This document shows positions 1 through 8,093 of a stretch of 32,571 nucleotides of DNA, in pieces. Within the stretch, counting starts at the first letter, position 1. Each line of letters opens with the position of its first letter. The notes beneath the pieces were generated by a model, which had not been told where the DNA came from, made no database searches, and saw only the letters and a list, made by a program, of their open reading frames with translations. The DNA is from an uncultured Acetatifactor sp. (GTDB lineage: Bacteria; Bacillota; Clostridia; Lachnospirales; Lachnospiraceae). Both the position numbers and the translations under genes were made by a program. The stretch lies in NCBI GenBank assembly GCA_934394665.1, contig CAKRRS010000025.1:1-32571 (forward strand), read 5' to 3'.

Positions 1-397
1 TGCATACAAATTCCAGGTGATAACTCTTCTGCGGGTCGCTCATAGAACCAATGCAGAGAAAAGCTCCTCTTAAAAATGCCCTTTGACAGCAGGAATTTTT
101 AATCAGCAAAGGGCTTACCGGCTCCGACAGATCTCCGATCTTGTCAATCACACTCCGCATTTGCTCCTCGCCGATTTTAACATCAGTATCTATATTATAT
201 GTTTTTTTCAATAATGTAAAGCCTTTTCTGACAACCGCCGCGTTTTCCGTCTGGAAACCGATCATAAAATCTCCGTCTGCAGAGCGTCCGTACTGACCGC
301 TAAAGTGCATGATCGCCGCCAGCTCCGCAATCTGGCAATGTCTTGCCGGGCTGATGTGCTTCGCCAGTTCTTCCTTTACTTCACTCGAAAACGACAT
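1..397 (-). CDS. whiA: WhiA sporulation/division regulator, N-terminal part (cut by window edge)
   Basis: This is the first 132 codons of WhiA (DUF199), a DNA-binding protein with a homing-endonuclease-like N-terminal fold and a C-terminal helix-turn-helix. The visible part starts MSFSSEVKEELAKH and contains the family hallmark CCQRAFLRGAFLCIGSMSDP followed by KSYHLEF. The C-terminal HTH lies beyond the left edge of the window. The ATG is preceded by AGAAGGAA inside the end of rapZ, and only one base separates the rapZ stop from this start, so the two are translationally close and surely co-transcribed. In Bacillus the yvcK gene lies between rapZ and whiA; here there is none. In Firmicutes WhiA affects cell division and chromosome segregation; its exact targets cannot be read from the sequence. 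Confidence 0.9.
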   Translation of the reverse strand, partial: MSFSSEVKEELAKHISPARHCQIAELAAIMHFSGQYGRSADGDFMIGFQTENAAVVRKGFTLLKKTYNIDTDVKIGEEQMRSVIDKIGDLSEPVSPLLIKNSCCQRAFLRGAFLCIGSMSDPQKSYHLEFVC

Positions 398-398
398 G

Positions 399-1265
399 TT
401 AAATTCCTTCTCTGGGGACATCACGGTGATACAGCTTGATACCGTAATGCCCTTCTGCCTTCATACGATCATACAACTTGTTTGCCAGAGTGACACTTCT
501 GTGCTTGCCGCCGGTACAGCCGATGGCGATCACCAGCCGGTATTTTCCCTCTTTGATATAATTCGGAATCAGGAATTGAATCATATCCGTCAGCTTGTCC
601 AGGAAAATTCCGGTCTCTGGGAAGCTGCAGACATAATCCTGTACTTCTTTGTCGTTACCGGTCTTCTGCTTTAATTCTTCTATATAATAGGGATTCGGCA
701 GAAACCTTACGTCAAAGACCAGATCCGCATCCGCAGGGATTCCATGCTTAAATCCGAAGGACATTACTGTCACCATAAGGCTGTTGTATTCTTCGTTCTG
801 AACGAAGATACGATCCAGCTCTTCTTTCAGCTCTCTGACCAACAGATTGGAAGTATCAATGACATAATCCGAATTCTTGCGGATCGTCTCCAGGATCTTA
901 CGCTCCTTGTGAATACCGTCTTCCACTCTGCCGTCTGCTGCGAGAGGGTGCACACGTCTGGTCTCCTTATACCGTTTTATCAGAGCATTGTCGTCGGAGT
1001 CCATAAACAATATCTCGAATTTGTAGCCTTTTTCTTTTAACTGCTGCAAAATACGGGTAGCATCCGTAAAATTCTGGTCTGCACGGACATCCAGTCCCAG
1101 TGCGACCTTGCTGATCTCGCTGCCGGGCATGGCGATCAGCTCTACGAATTTATCAATCAAAGATACCGGCAGATTGTCTACACAGTAAAATCCGGCATCC
1201 TCCAAAAGCTTTAGCGCAGTTCTCTTTCCCCCACCGCTCATGCCTGTTACTACTACAAATCTCAT
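399..1265 (-). CDS. rapZ: RapZ/YvcJ family nucleotide-binding protein
   Basis: The protein is 288 residues, the usual family length. The N-terminal P-loop reads GMSGGGKRTAL and the C-terminal domain carries the conserved GCTGGKHRSV followed by LYHRDV, both diagnostic of RapZ (YvcJ in Bacillus). In E. coli RapZ is an RNA-binding adaptor controlling GlmZ and thus glmS (glucosamine-6-phosphate synthesis). In Firmicutes YvcJ is a nucleotide-binding protein with a less clear role. The P-loop is odd because the Ser/Thr that normally follows GK is Arg. I chose the ATG at 1265 (MRFVVVTGMSG) over the in-frame GTG two codons upstream, because GAGAGGTG then sits at a normal distance. It lies in the order murB-rapZ-whiA and is probably part of the hprK-led operon. 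Confidence 0.93.
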   Translation of the reverse strand: MRFVVVTGMSGGGKRTALKLLEDAGFYCVDNLPVSLIDKFVELIAMPGSEISKVALGLDVRADQNFTDATRILQQLKEKGYKFEILFMDSDDNALIKRYKETRRVHPLAADGRVEDGIHKERKILETIRKNSDYVIDTSNLLVRELKEELDRIFVQNEEYNSLMVTVMSFGFKHGIPADADLVFDVRFLPNPYYIEELKQKTGNDKEVQDYVCSFPETGIFLDKLTDMIQFLIPNYIKEGKYRLVIAIGCTGGKHRSVTLANKLYDRMKAEGHYGIKLYHRDVPREGI

Positions 1266-1294
1266 ATGCACCTCTCACCTGTTGTATTACAAAA

Positions 1295-2203
1295 TTACGA
1301 TAGGAATTTTATTTCAGGTTCCAGTTCTACCTGAAAACGTTCCTTTACCCTTCTTCGTACTTCCCAGATCACATCTTTTACATCTTCCGCGGTTGCATTC
1401 CCTGTGTTGACGATAAAACCGCAATGCTTCTCGGACACTTTAGCTCCGCCGACAGAATAGCCGCGCAGTCCCGCCTCCATGATCAGCTGCCCTGCAAAAC
1501 GTCCTTCGGGACGTTTGAAGGTGCTGCCGGCACTGGGATATTCTAACGGTTGCTTTTCTCTGCGGCGTTTTGCAAGGTCCGCCATTTTTTCCGCGATCTG
1601 TTCCGGATCTCCCTGTTGCAGCCGGAAAGTCACTTTCGTGACAACAAAAGGCTGATTCTGGATCACGCTGGTACGATAACCGAATTCCATGGTGCTGTTA
1701 TCCAGCTCCATGATCTCTCCGTTACAGTTGACAACGGTTACGGTCGCTACTACCTGGCTCATTTCCCCTCCATAAGCCCCGGCATTCATCACGACTCCGC
1801 CGCCTATGGTACCGGGAATCCCGGCTGCGAATTCCAGACCTGTAAGTCCGTGTTCTTTTGCCGTATTGGCGACCTGGCTCATCAGGGCTCCGGCCTCCGC
1901 TTCGAGATGACAGTCCTTCACCGTGATCTTACTCATATATTTTCCGATGGCCAGGACAATTCCACGATATCCGCTGTCACTGACCAGCAGATTGCTTCCG
2001 TTGCCGATCACGGTATACGGTACATCTACCAGGCGCAGATATTTCTGGATCTTGCATAACTGCTCTTCATTTTCCAGATAGATCAGACAGTCGGCCGGTC
2101 CGCCGATGTGAAATGTCGTATGCATTTTCATCGGTTCCTGCAACCGTATTCTTTCTGTGGGTACAATTTCTTTTAATGCTTCTATCACTGCTGCACTTAT
2201 CAT
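1295..2203 (-). CDS. murB: UDP-N-acetylenolpyruvoylglucosamine reductase
   Basis: MurB is the FAD enzyme that reduces UDP-GlcNAc-enolpyruvate with NADPH to UDP-MurNAc, the second committed step of peptidoglycan precursor synthesis in the cytoplasm. The protein has 302 residues. Visible motifs are FHIGGPAD near residue 31 and AGIPGTIGGGVVMNAGAYGG (FAD-binding region), YPSAGSTFKRP (catalytic Ser region) and the C-terminal LEPEIKFL with the catalytic Glu (about residue 297). Length and loop pattern fit the Gram-positive type II MurB. The start has only a weak Shine-Dalgarno (AAAGAG), which may mean translation partly coupled to upstream genes. It lies 29 bases upstream of rapZ. Confidence 0.95.
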   Translation of the reverse strand: MISAAVIEALKEIVPTERIRLQEPMKMHTTFHIGGPADCLIYLENEEQLCKIQKYLRLVDVPYTVIGNGSNLLVSDSGYRGIVLAIGKYMSKITVKDCHLEAEAGALMSQVANTAKEHGLTGLEFAAGIPGTIGGGVVMNAGAYGGEMSQVVATVTVVNCNGEIMELDNSTMEFGYRTSVIQNQPFVVTKVTFRLQQGDPEQIAEKMADLAKRRREKQPLEYPSAGSTFKRPEGRFAGQLIMEAGLRGYSVGGAKVSEKHCGFIVNTGNATAEDVKDVIWEVRRRVKERFQVELEPEIKFLS

Positions 2204-2230
2204 ATTCTGGCTGCTCTTTCTATTATGATA

Positions 2231-2245
2231 CCTATCGGGGATAGG
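2231..2245 (-). promoter_or_regulatory. Small hairpin in the glucokinase-murB gap
   Basis: CCTATC-GGG-GATAGG is a perfect 6-bp stem with a three-base loop in the 91-base gap before murB. On the minus strand it is not followed by a T-run, so it is unlikely to be a full terminator. It may affect mRNA processing or murB translation. Its function is unknown. Confidence 0.3.
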
Positions 2246-2294
2246 TTTTCATGTCTTTCTCTTCTACTATGATATATAGTTATTCCAAGACACT

Positions 2295-3239
2295 CTACTT
2301 TAATACCAGAGCTGCCGCGCCGAAGATTCCGGCATCATTTCCAAGCTTTGCCAGGGCAAATTTTGCCTGTTTGCAGGGACCGAACGCACATCTCTTATAG
2401 GAAGGCTCTATGTATTTGAATAAAATGTCTCCTGCTTTGGATACACCGCCACCGATGACGAAGATCTGTGGGTCGACCACGGCGGATACCGCTGCCAGTC
2501 CCTTGCCCAGATATTCTCCGAACTGTTCTGCGATCTCGACAGCTACCTGATCTCCTGCCTTTACCGCATCGAATACTGTCTTGGCAGAAATCTCGCCACC
2601 TCGCAATACGCTGGGTGCGTCGTCTTTTGCCAGGCGTCTGTTTGCCAGACGGGTAATGCCGGTAGCGGATGCATACTGCTCCAGGCAGCCCTTGTTCTTA
2701 CAGCCGCACTCTTCCGTCTCGCTGTCTTCGATATGGATATGTCCGATCTCTCCGCCGGCACCGTTGGTTCCGGTGAGGATCTTGCCGCCCAAGATGATGC
2801 CGCCACCGACACCGGTTCCCAGGGTTACGGCTACCAGATTGGAATAGCCTTTGCCGCCGCCCTGCCACATTTCGCCGAGGGCTGCCACATTCGCATCATT
2901 TCCTGCCTTCACCGTCACCGGCAAATTCAGTTCCTTCTTCAGTTCGTCTGCCAGATGAAACGATTTCCAGCCGATGTTGACTGCACCGTTTACCATATAG
3001 CCGTCATCATTGACCGCACCGGGAGCGCCGATGCCGACGCCTACCAGTTCTTGCGCGGTAATGTTCTTTTCCTGCATTTTATTCTTAATGGATGCTGCGA
3101 TATCCGGCAGCACCTTCTCACCGCCGTTGTCCTTGACCGTGGGGATTTCCCACTTGTCCAGAACCTGTCCTGCATCATTGAACAGTCCCAATTTTACTGT
3201 GGTTCCGCCCACATCTACTCCAAATGCATATTTACTCAT
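2295..3239 (-). CDS. glcK: ROK-family glucokinase (possible N-acetylhexosamine kinase)
   Basis: This is a 314-residue ROK sugar kinase. The N-terminus shows the phosphate-binding DVGGTTVKLG. The central part has GNDANVAALGE with the catalytic Asp and GTGVGGGIILGG. The ROK zinc motif region is CGCKNKGCLEQYAS. It phosphorylates glucose at C6 with ATP in the cytoplasm in most Firmicute orthologues at this locus. The start is ATG 3239 because the DVGG motif follows immediately and a GAGGAGGACGAGGA ribosome site precedes it; upstream in-frame starts would fall inside hprK. The ATGAGTAA junction overlaps the hprK stop by eight bases, so the two are translationally coupled. Because the window also encodes a GlcNAc-disaccharide pathway without an obvious GlcNAc kinase, a wider substrate range is worth testing. 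Confidence 0.9.
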   Translation of the reverse strand: MSKYAFGVDVGGTTVKLGLFNDAGQVLDKWEIPTVKDNGGEKVLPDIAASIKNKMQEKNITAQELVGVGIGAPGAVNDDGYMVNGAVNIGWKSFHLADELKKELNLPVTVKAGNDANVAALGEMWQGGGKGYSNLVAVTLGTGVGGGIILGGKILTGTNGAGGEIGHIHIEDSETEECGCKNKGCLEQYASATGITRLANRRLAKDDAPSVLRGGEISAKTVFDAVKAGDQVAVEIAEQFGEYLGKGLAAVSAVVDPQIFVIGGGVSKAGDILFKYIEPSYKRCAFGPCKQAKFALAKLGNDAGIFGAAALVLK

Positions 3240-4179
3240 CTTCCTCGTCCTCCTCACGTCTTTTTGCCAGAGAGTTCTGTACACGGGTGTACAGCTCTTT
3301 TGCTGCATTGTAACCCATCTTCTTCTGACGGTGGTTAACGGCTGCCGTCTCACAGATGACTGCCAGATTACGTCCGGGACGGATCGGAATGTTATGACAT
3401 ACTACCTTATTCCCCAGATATTCGGTATAGTTCTCTTCCAGTCCCAGTCTGTCGTATTCTTTATCCTTGTCCCAGTCTTCCAGTCGGATGACCAGATCAA
3501 TATTGGCGGTATCTCTGACGCTGGATGCACCGAACAGTGCCTTCACATCCACGATACCGATACCTCTCAGTTCAATAAAGTGCTTCGTGATATCCGGTGC
3601 GGAACCTACCAGGGTATCGTCACTTACCTTACGAAGTTCTACCACATCATCGGTGACCAGACGATGTCCTCTCTTGATCAGCTCCAACGCTGCCTCGGAC
3701 TTACCGATACCGCTCTCGCCTGTGATCAGGACACCTTCACCGTAGACATCCACCAATACACCGTGCACGGAGATGCAGGGAGCCAGCTTTACGTTCAGCC
3801 ATCTGATGATCTCCGACATGAAGGAGGAGGTAGATTTCTTGGTAGATAATACAGGAACTTCATGTCGGATCGCTGTCTCCAGGAAAATAGGATCCGGCTT
3901 CAGGTCACGGCTGAACACGATACAGGGAATATCATAGGACATCAGCTTCTCATACGCTTCCTTACGGGTGTCGTCCGTCATTCCTTCCATATAAGTATAT
4001 TCCACAAATCCGATGATCTGCAGTCTGGTGGCATCAAAATGTTCAAAATAGCCTGCCAGCTGCAATGCCGGACGGTTGATATCCGGCTGTGTGATCTTCA
4101 CATGCTTCACATCGATCTGAGGTGTGAGATTTTCCAGTTTCATTTTTTCGATAACACGGGTCAAACTTACACTTGCCAT
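3232..4179 (-). CDS. hprK: HPr kinase/phosphorylase
   Basis: HprK phosphorylates and dephosphorylates Ser46 of HPr, the signal that turns on CcpA-mediated carbon catabolite control in Firmicutes. The protein has 315 residues. It shows the conserved His139 in SVHGVLVDVYG, the P-loop GESGIGKSEAAL (about 154-165) and the HprK signature IELRGIGIVDVKALFG. The ATG at 4179 (MASVSLTRVIEK) is preferred over one four codons upstream, since the upstream ATG is itself part of the GGAG ribosome site. It is the first gene after the hairpin-rich gap downstream of uvrC and overlaps the glucokinase gene by eight bases. Its place next to glucokinase joins glucose phosphorylation with catabolite signalling. Confidence 0.96.
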   Translation of the reverse strand: MASVSLTRVIEKMKLENLTPQIDVKHVKITQPDINRPALQLAGYFEHFDATRLQIIGFVEYTYMEGMTDDTRKEAYEKLMSYDIPCIVFSRDLKPDPIFLETAIRHEVPVLSTKKSTSSFMSEIIRWLNVKLAPCISVHGVLVDVYGEGVLITGESGIGKSEAALELIKRGHRLVTDDVVELRKVSDDTLVGSAPDITKHFIELRGIGIVDVKALFGASSVRDTANIDLVIRLEDWDKDKEYDRLGLEENYTEYLGNKVVCHNIPIRPGRNLAVICETAAVNHRQKKMGYNAAKELYTRVQNSLAKRREEDEEDE

Positions 4180-4200
4180 ACTAATCTCCATTCCGCAGAC

Positions 4201-4323
4201 GATTCCTTTCGTCGGAGGAATCGCGAATCAAATTTCAAATTTGATTCTGCGATAAAGGCTACTTTGTGACGCCTGCGGCACAAATAGCCGTGTGAAAAAT
4301 AAGCTACCATGCTTATTTTCACA
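4201..4323. repeat. Cluster of four consecutive hairpins between uvrC and hprK
   Basis: Four inverted repeats follow each other with almost no spacing. (1) 4201-4222, GATTCCT arms. (2) 4221-4252, a TCGC/GCGA outer pair around perfect GAATCAAATTT / AAATTTGATTC arms with a one-base loop and one bulge. (3) 4257-4289, GGCTA and TTTGTG pairing with CACAAA and TAGCC, one bulge. (4) 4290-4324, GTGTGAAAA(A)TAAGC / GCTTATTTTCACAC. A short minus-strand reading frame crosses this DNA but resembles no protein and follows the palindromes, so I treat it as non-coding. It could be a palindromic intergenic repeat element, or the structured 5' leader of the hprK operon. Confidence 0.6.
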
Positions 4324-4422
4324 CTTATCTCCATACCTTTCCGCGAAGAACCCGCCCCGTACACATTTTTTGAAGGTTCCCGCCTCATTATCGTATTGTA
4401 ACTTTTGAAGTTACCATATTAC

Positions 4423-6318
4423 TTATGATTGTACCACAGGCGGTCGCTTCTGTGAAGCGAAAAAGGCTACAATCTCCTGTGCCGTACGCTCATTCATTTC
4501 GGGAATTTCCATCAGTTCTTCCACGGATGCCTGTCTGATCTCCTCTAAGGACTTGAAGTGCCGCATCAGGGCTTTTCGTCTGGTGGGACCTACCCCGGGG
4601 ATATCATCCAGTACGGATCTCACCTGGGTCTTACTGCGCAGGGATCTGTGATACTCGATGGCAAAACGGTGCGCTTCATCCTGGATCCTGGTGATCAGTT
4701 TGAAGCCTTCCGAATGGGTATCTATCGGGAGTTCAATGTTATGGTAATACAGACCTCTGGTACGGTGGTTGTCATCCTTGACCATACCGCAGACCGGAAT
4801 GTCAATTCCCAGTTCTTCCAGTACGGACAGTGCGATATTTACCTGGCCGCGGCCGCCGTCCATGAGGATCAGATCCGGGAACTTGGTAAAGCTGCCATAC
4901 TCCCGGTCCATCTCCTGTTCTTCCAGTTCTTTGCTCTCCTCCATGCCATGGCGGAACCGTCTCGTCAATACCTCTCGCATGCAGGCATAATCATCCGGTC
5001 CGGAGACACTCTTGATCCTGAACTTGCGATAATCGCTGCGCTTGGGTTTTCCCTTTTCGTATACGATCATGGAGCCTACGTTTTCAAAACCGTTGATATT
5101 GGAAATATCGTAAGCCTCCATTCTCGCCGCGCCCGTGAGCGGCAGCTGCAACAGATCCGAAATCTCTTTCACCGCGCCGATCGTACGGCCTTCCTCTCGC
5201 TTCAGTTTCTCACGATCCTGGGACAATACCAGCTTCGCATTCTGCGCTGCCAGCTCCACCAGTTTTTCCTTGCTGCCGATCCTGGGCACTTTCAGATAGA
5301 CTCGGCTGCCCTTGCGTTCCGACAGCCATTTTTCGATCAGTTCCGCATCCTCGATCTCATATTGCAGCATCAGTTCTCTGGGGATAAAAGGAGTTCCTGC
5401 GTAGAACTGTTTTACAAAATCCTGCAAAATTGCCGGTTTGTTATTTCCCGGTACATGTGTCATATAGTAATGTTCTCTGCCGATCAGTTTGCCATCCCGG
5501 ACAAAAAATACCTGCACCACCGCTTCCGTCTCATCCTGATACAGTGCCAGGATATCCTTGTCCTCACCAACACCTTCCGTGATTTTCTGCTTCTGGGATA
5601 CCTGGCGGACACTGGAGAGCAGATCCCGGTATCTCGCCGCGTCCTCGAATTCCATAGCTTCGGCGGCTTTGTTCATCTTCTCTTCCAGGTCTTTTAAGAT
5701 CGGACTGTAGTTGCCGTTCAGAAATTCCAGTGCGCCCGCCACCTGCTGCCTGTATTCCTCTTTGCTGACATACCCCTGGCAGGGCGCCAGACACTGCTTG
5801 ATATGATAATTCAGGCAGGGACGCTCGATGCCGATATCTCTGGGCAGCACCCGGTTGCAGGTGCGAAGCTGATACAGCTTATTCAATAGTTCTATGGTGT
5901 CCTTTACCGCAGCTGCACTGGTAAAGGGGCCGAAGTAGCGGGATTTATCCTTTTTCATCGTTCGGGAGAAAAGAATCCGCGGATAATCCTCGCCGACCGT
6001 TACTTTAATATACGGATAGGTCTTGTCATCTTTCAAAAGGGTGTTGTACTTCGGAGAGTTTTCCTTAATCAGGTTGTTCTCCAGCACCAGTGCTTCCAGT
6101 TCCGAATCCGTCACAATGTATTCAAACCGGGCGATGAGCGACACCATCTGGTCGATGGCAGGGCCTCTGCCGATGTTTTCCCTAAAATATGACCTTACAC
6201 GATTGTGCAGGTTAATGGCTTTCCCGACATATAAGATGACATCCTTGTCATCACGCATGATATAGACTCCCGGCTTCTTGGGGAGCTTTTTTAATTCTTC
6301 TTCAAAATTAAATCCCAT
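4423..6318 (-). CDS. uvrC: Excinuclease ABC subunit C
   Basis: UvrC makes the two incisions in UvrABC nucleotide excision repair. The protein has 631 residues. In order: a GIY-YIG nuclease domain ([19 protein letters not shown]), a four-cysteine cluster region (RTC, then [16 protein letters not shown]), a UVR motif that binds UvrB ([20 protein letters not shown]), the RNase-H-like second nuclease ([18 protein letters not shown]) and a C-terminal helix-hairpin-helix ([18 protein letters not shown]). ATG 6318 ([17 protein letters not shown]) is chosen because GAAGGGG precedes it and the family starts here. Its first 11 bases overlap the end of the upstream AAA ATPase gene, so its original promoter may lie inside that gene or further upstream. 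Confidence 0.96.
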   Translation of the reverse strand: MGFNFEEELKKLPKKPGVYIMRDDKDVILYVGKAINLHNRVRSYFRENIGRGPAIDQMVSLIARFEYIVTDSELEALVLENNLIKENSPKYNTLLKDDKTYPYIKVTVGEDYPRILFSRTMKKDKSRYFGPFTSAAAVKDTIELLNKLYQLRTCNRVLPRDIGIERPCLNYHIKQCLAPCQGYVSKEEYRQQVAGALEFLNGNYSPILKDLEEKMNKAAEAMEFEDAARYRDLLSSVRQVSQKQKITEGVGEDKDILALYQDETEAVVQVFFVRDGKLIGREHYYMTHVPGNNKPAILQDFVKQFYAGTPFIPRELMLQYEIEDAELIEKWLSERKGSRVYLKVPRIGSKEKLVELAAQNAKLVLSQDREKLKREEGRTIGAVKEISDLLQLPLTGAARMEAYDISNINGFENVGSMIVYEKGKPKRSDYRKFRIKSVSGPDDYACMREVLTRRFRHGMEESKELEEQEMDREYGSFTKFPDLILMDGGRGQVNIALSVLEELGIDIPVCGMVKDDNHRTRGLYYHNIELPIDTHSEGFKLITRIQDEAHRFAIEYHRSLRSKTQVRSVLDDIPGVGPTRRKALMRHFKSLEEIRQASVEELMEIPEMNERTAQEIVAFFASQKRPPVVQS

Positions 6319-7660
6319 GACTACCCCTTCTTTGTTCCAACGCCAAACCAATCAACCTATCTGCCTGATCCGCCATAAACAGCGGTATATTCAACATATC
6401 ATCATCTAATTTTAAATTTTCCAAAGAGAATCGTATACGGAGTTTCACCTTATCCGGAAACAATTCTTTGAATTTCTTAAGGCTTTTACCGGATATATTT
6501 GTTTCAGCTTTTACTTCAACCGGGAAAATATCATTTTCTCGCTGAATAAGAAAATCCACTTCATACGGAGGATTATTCTGTGTCCAGTAACGGGGAGTCA
6601 CCTCAAATTGTGTTATCAATGTCTGCAGCACAAAATTCTCGGTCAATGCGCCTTTAAACTCCGTAAACAGACGATTTCCCTCACCAAAAGCAGTGGGAGC
6701 TAACTGTGCCAGGCGGCGAAGCAATCCCACATCTACCAGATAAATTTTGAAAGCTGACAAATCATCATAAGCTGACAATGGAAGTCCCGGCGCAGAGCAG
6801 CGATAGATTTTATGAACCAGTCTCGCATCTACCAGCCACTGCAAAGCATCCTCATATTCCCGGGCTCTGGCTCCTTCTTTTACAACCTTATAGATAAATT
6901 TCTTATTCTCTCTTGCCAACTGAGAGGGTATCGATTTCCATACCATAGAAATCTTCGGAAATTCACCGGTGTCCGGATGTTTTGCGAAATCACGCTCATA
7001 GGCTCCGATAATATCGGACAATGCTTCCTGCATAGCAGAAACATCACGGGTATTCGTCCACATAAAAACAGGTTCCGGCATACCGCCTGTTACATAGTAC
7101 ATCTTCAGTTTCTCGTACAAAGGATTAAAAAAAGCATCCGGGATCGGCTCAAGAGCATCCACGCTGTCCAAATAGGCAGCCAGATTTTCATCTCCGTTCG
7201 CAATTAGAAATTCAGTAAATGTCATAGGATCGATCTGCATGAAATTCACCTTGCCCACGGGGAAAGAAGAAGGTTTTGCCAGTGCAGTACCCAGCAGTGA
7301 ACCTGCGCAGGCAATGTGATACTGTGGCGCATTCTCACAAAAATACTTCATTGCATTGATTACTTTGGGGCAATCCTGCACCTCGTCAAATATGATTAGT
7401 GTTTTTTCCGGTACAATCTTCTGTCCGCTTGCCAGCATCAGATTTTGCAAAATGCGGTTCACGTCTTTGGTCGTCTCGAAGAACTGCTTGTATTCCTCGT
7501 TTTCATCAAAGTTAAAGTATGCCGTATTTTCATAATAACGCTTGCCGAATTCCTTTAGAATCCATGTTTTTCCCACCTGACGCACGCCTTTCAGGATCAG
7601 TGGCTTACGATAGGGAGAATTCTTCCAGGTTAACAATTTTTCCATAATAAATCGTTCCAT
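6308..7660 (-). CDS. AAA ATPase with DUF4143 C-terminal domain
   Basis: The 450-residue protein belongs to the widespread ATP-binding/DUF4143 family. The N-terminal AAA module has Walker [10 protein letters not shown] (about 25-33) and Walker [10 protein letters not shown], then a sensor-like IACAGSLLG. The DUF4143 region follows. Near the C-terminus EVDFLIQ...FPVEVKAE resembles the PD-(D/E)XK nuclease core. The cellular role of the family is not settled; members are scattered and often lie near mobile DNA. Here the gene lies between an IS30 element and uvrC and overlaps the uvrC start by 11 bases. The start has GAGGG six bases upstream, and a good promoter lies at 7712-7740. The flanking DNA is AT-richer than that of the uvrC side, which hints at acquisition. 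Confidence 0.85.
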   Translation of the reverse strand: MERFIMEKLLTWKNSPYRKPLILKGVRQVGKTWILKEFGKRYYENTAYFNFDENEEYKQFFETTKDVNRILQNLMLASGQKIVPEKTLIIFDEVQDCPKVINAMKYFCENAPQYHIACAGSLLGTALAKPSSFPVGKVNFMQIDPMTFTEFLIANGDENLAAYLDSVDALEPIPDAFFNPLYEKLKMYYVTGGMPEPVFMWTNTRDVSAMQEALSDIIGAYERDFAKHPDTGEFPKISMVWKSIPSQLARENKKFIYKVVKEGARAREYEDALQWLVDARLVHKIYRCSAPGLPLSAYDDLSAFKIYLVDVGLLRRLAQLAPTAFGEGNRLFTEFKGALTENFVLQTLITQFEVTPRYWTQNNPPYEVDFLIQRENDIFPVEVKAETNISGKSLKKFKELFPDKVKLRIRFSLENLKLDDDMLNIPLFMADQADRLIGLALEQRRGSHGI

Positions 7661-7711
7661 AAGCTTCCCTCACATTTTTATGACGTTTTTTGTGTATTTT
7701 ATCACACTTTT

Positions 7712-7740
7712 ATTATATATTTATGTTTATCAAAATACAA
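7712..7740 (-). promoter_or_regulatory. Predicted promoter of the DUF4143 ATPase gene
   Basis: Read on the minus strand, TTGTAT (-35) and a perfect TATAAT (-10) are separated by 17 bases, about 50 bases upstream of the ATPase start. A TGTG...CACA dyad lies just downstream of the -10. Confidence 0.5.
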
Positions 7741-7762
7741 TATGTGATTTATTTTTATTATT

Positions 7763-7776
7763 TCCTGATTCAAATT
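7763..7776 (+). repeat. Left copy of 14-bp direct repeat flanking the IS30 element
   Basis: TCCTGATTCAAATT occurs here and again, perfectly, at 9603-9616, just outside the inverted-repeat material on both sides of the transposase gene. It may be a long target-site duplication. Most IS30 elements make 2-3 bp duplications, but IS1630 of Mycoplasma fermentans is known to make duplications of about 19-26 bp. Confidence 0.5.
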
Positions 7777-7784
7777 GGTAAATA

Positions 7785-7850
7785 GCAAATTTAACTTCCG
7801 TTTTGCAAAAGTAACTTCTGTTTGAATTATTTTTGCAAGATTAACTTCGG
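7785..7850 (+). repeat. Three direct repeats GCAAnnnTAACTTCnG at 20- and 30-bp spacing
   Basis: GCAAATTTAACTTCCG (7785-7800), GCAAAAGTAACTTCTG (7805-7820) and GCAAGATTAACTTCGG (7835-7850) are same-strand copies. Start-to-start distances are 20 and 30 bases, close to two and three helical turns. A weaker copy, GCAAGGGAAACTTCCA, lies at 8033-8048, and an inverted copy, GAAAAAGTAACTTCCA, at the right end (9582-9597). The layout suggests protein binding sites, most simply for the transposase. Confidence 0.5.
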
Positions 7851-8093
7851 AATCAGCACCTTTAAAACAGAAATAAGTCTTGCGAAAACAGTGCCAACTG
7901 GAAATTAGTATTGCAGGAGTGGACTTTAGTATTACAAACCGCTTGAAATAGGACTTTTTAGCGTGTTACTATACTCTTGAAGTCATATTTTACTGTATGC
8001 AAATAAGAAGTCGTCGCTTCGTTTGCATGTTTGCAAGGGAAACTTCCACCTCTGGGATATGGGTGACATGATCAGGAGATGACATTAGCAGTT

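Noticed and set aside
4167..4388. Short minus-strand reading frame upstream of hprK
   Set aside because: It is written through four palindromes, has no ribosome site of its own, resembles no family I know and overlaps the hprK start.
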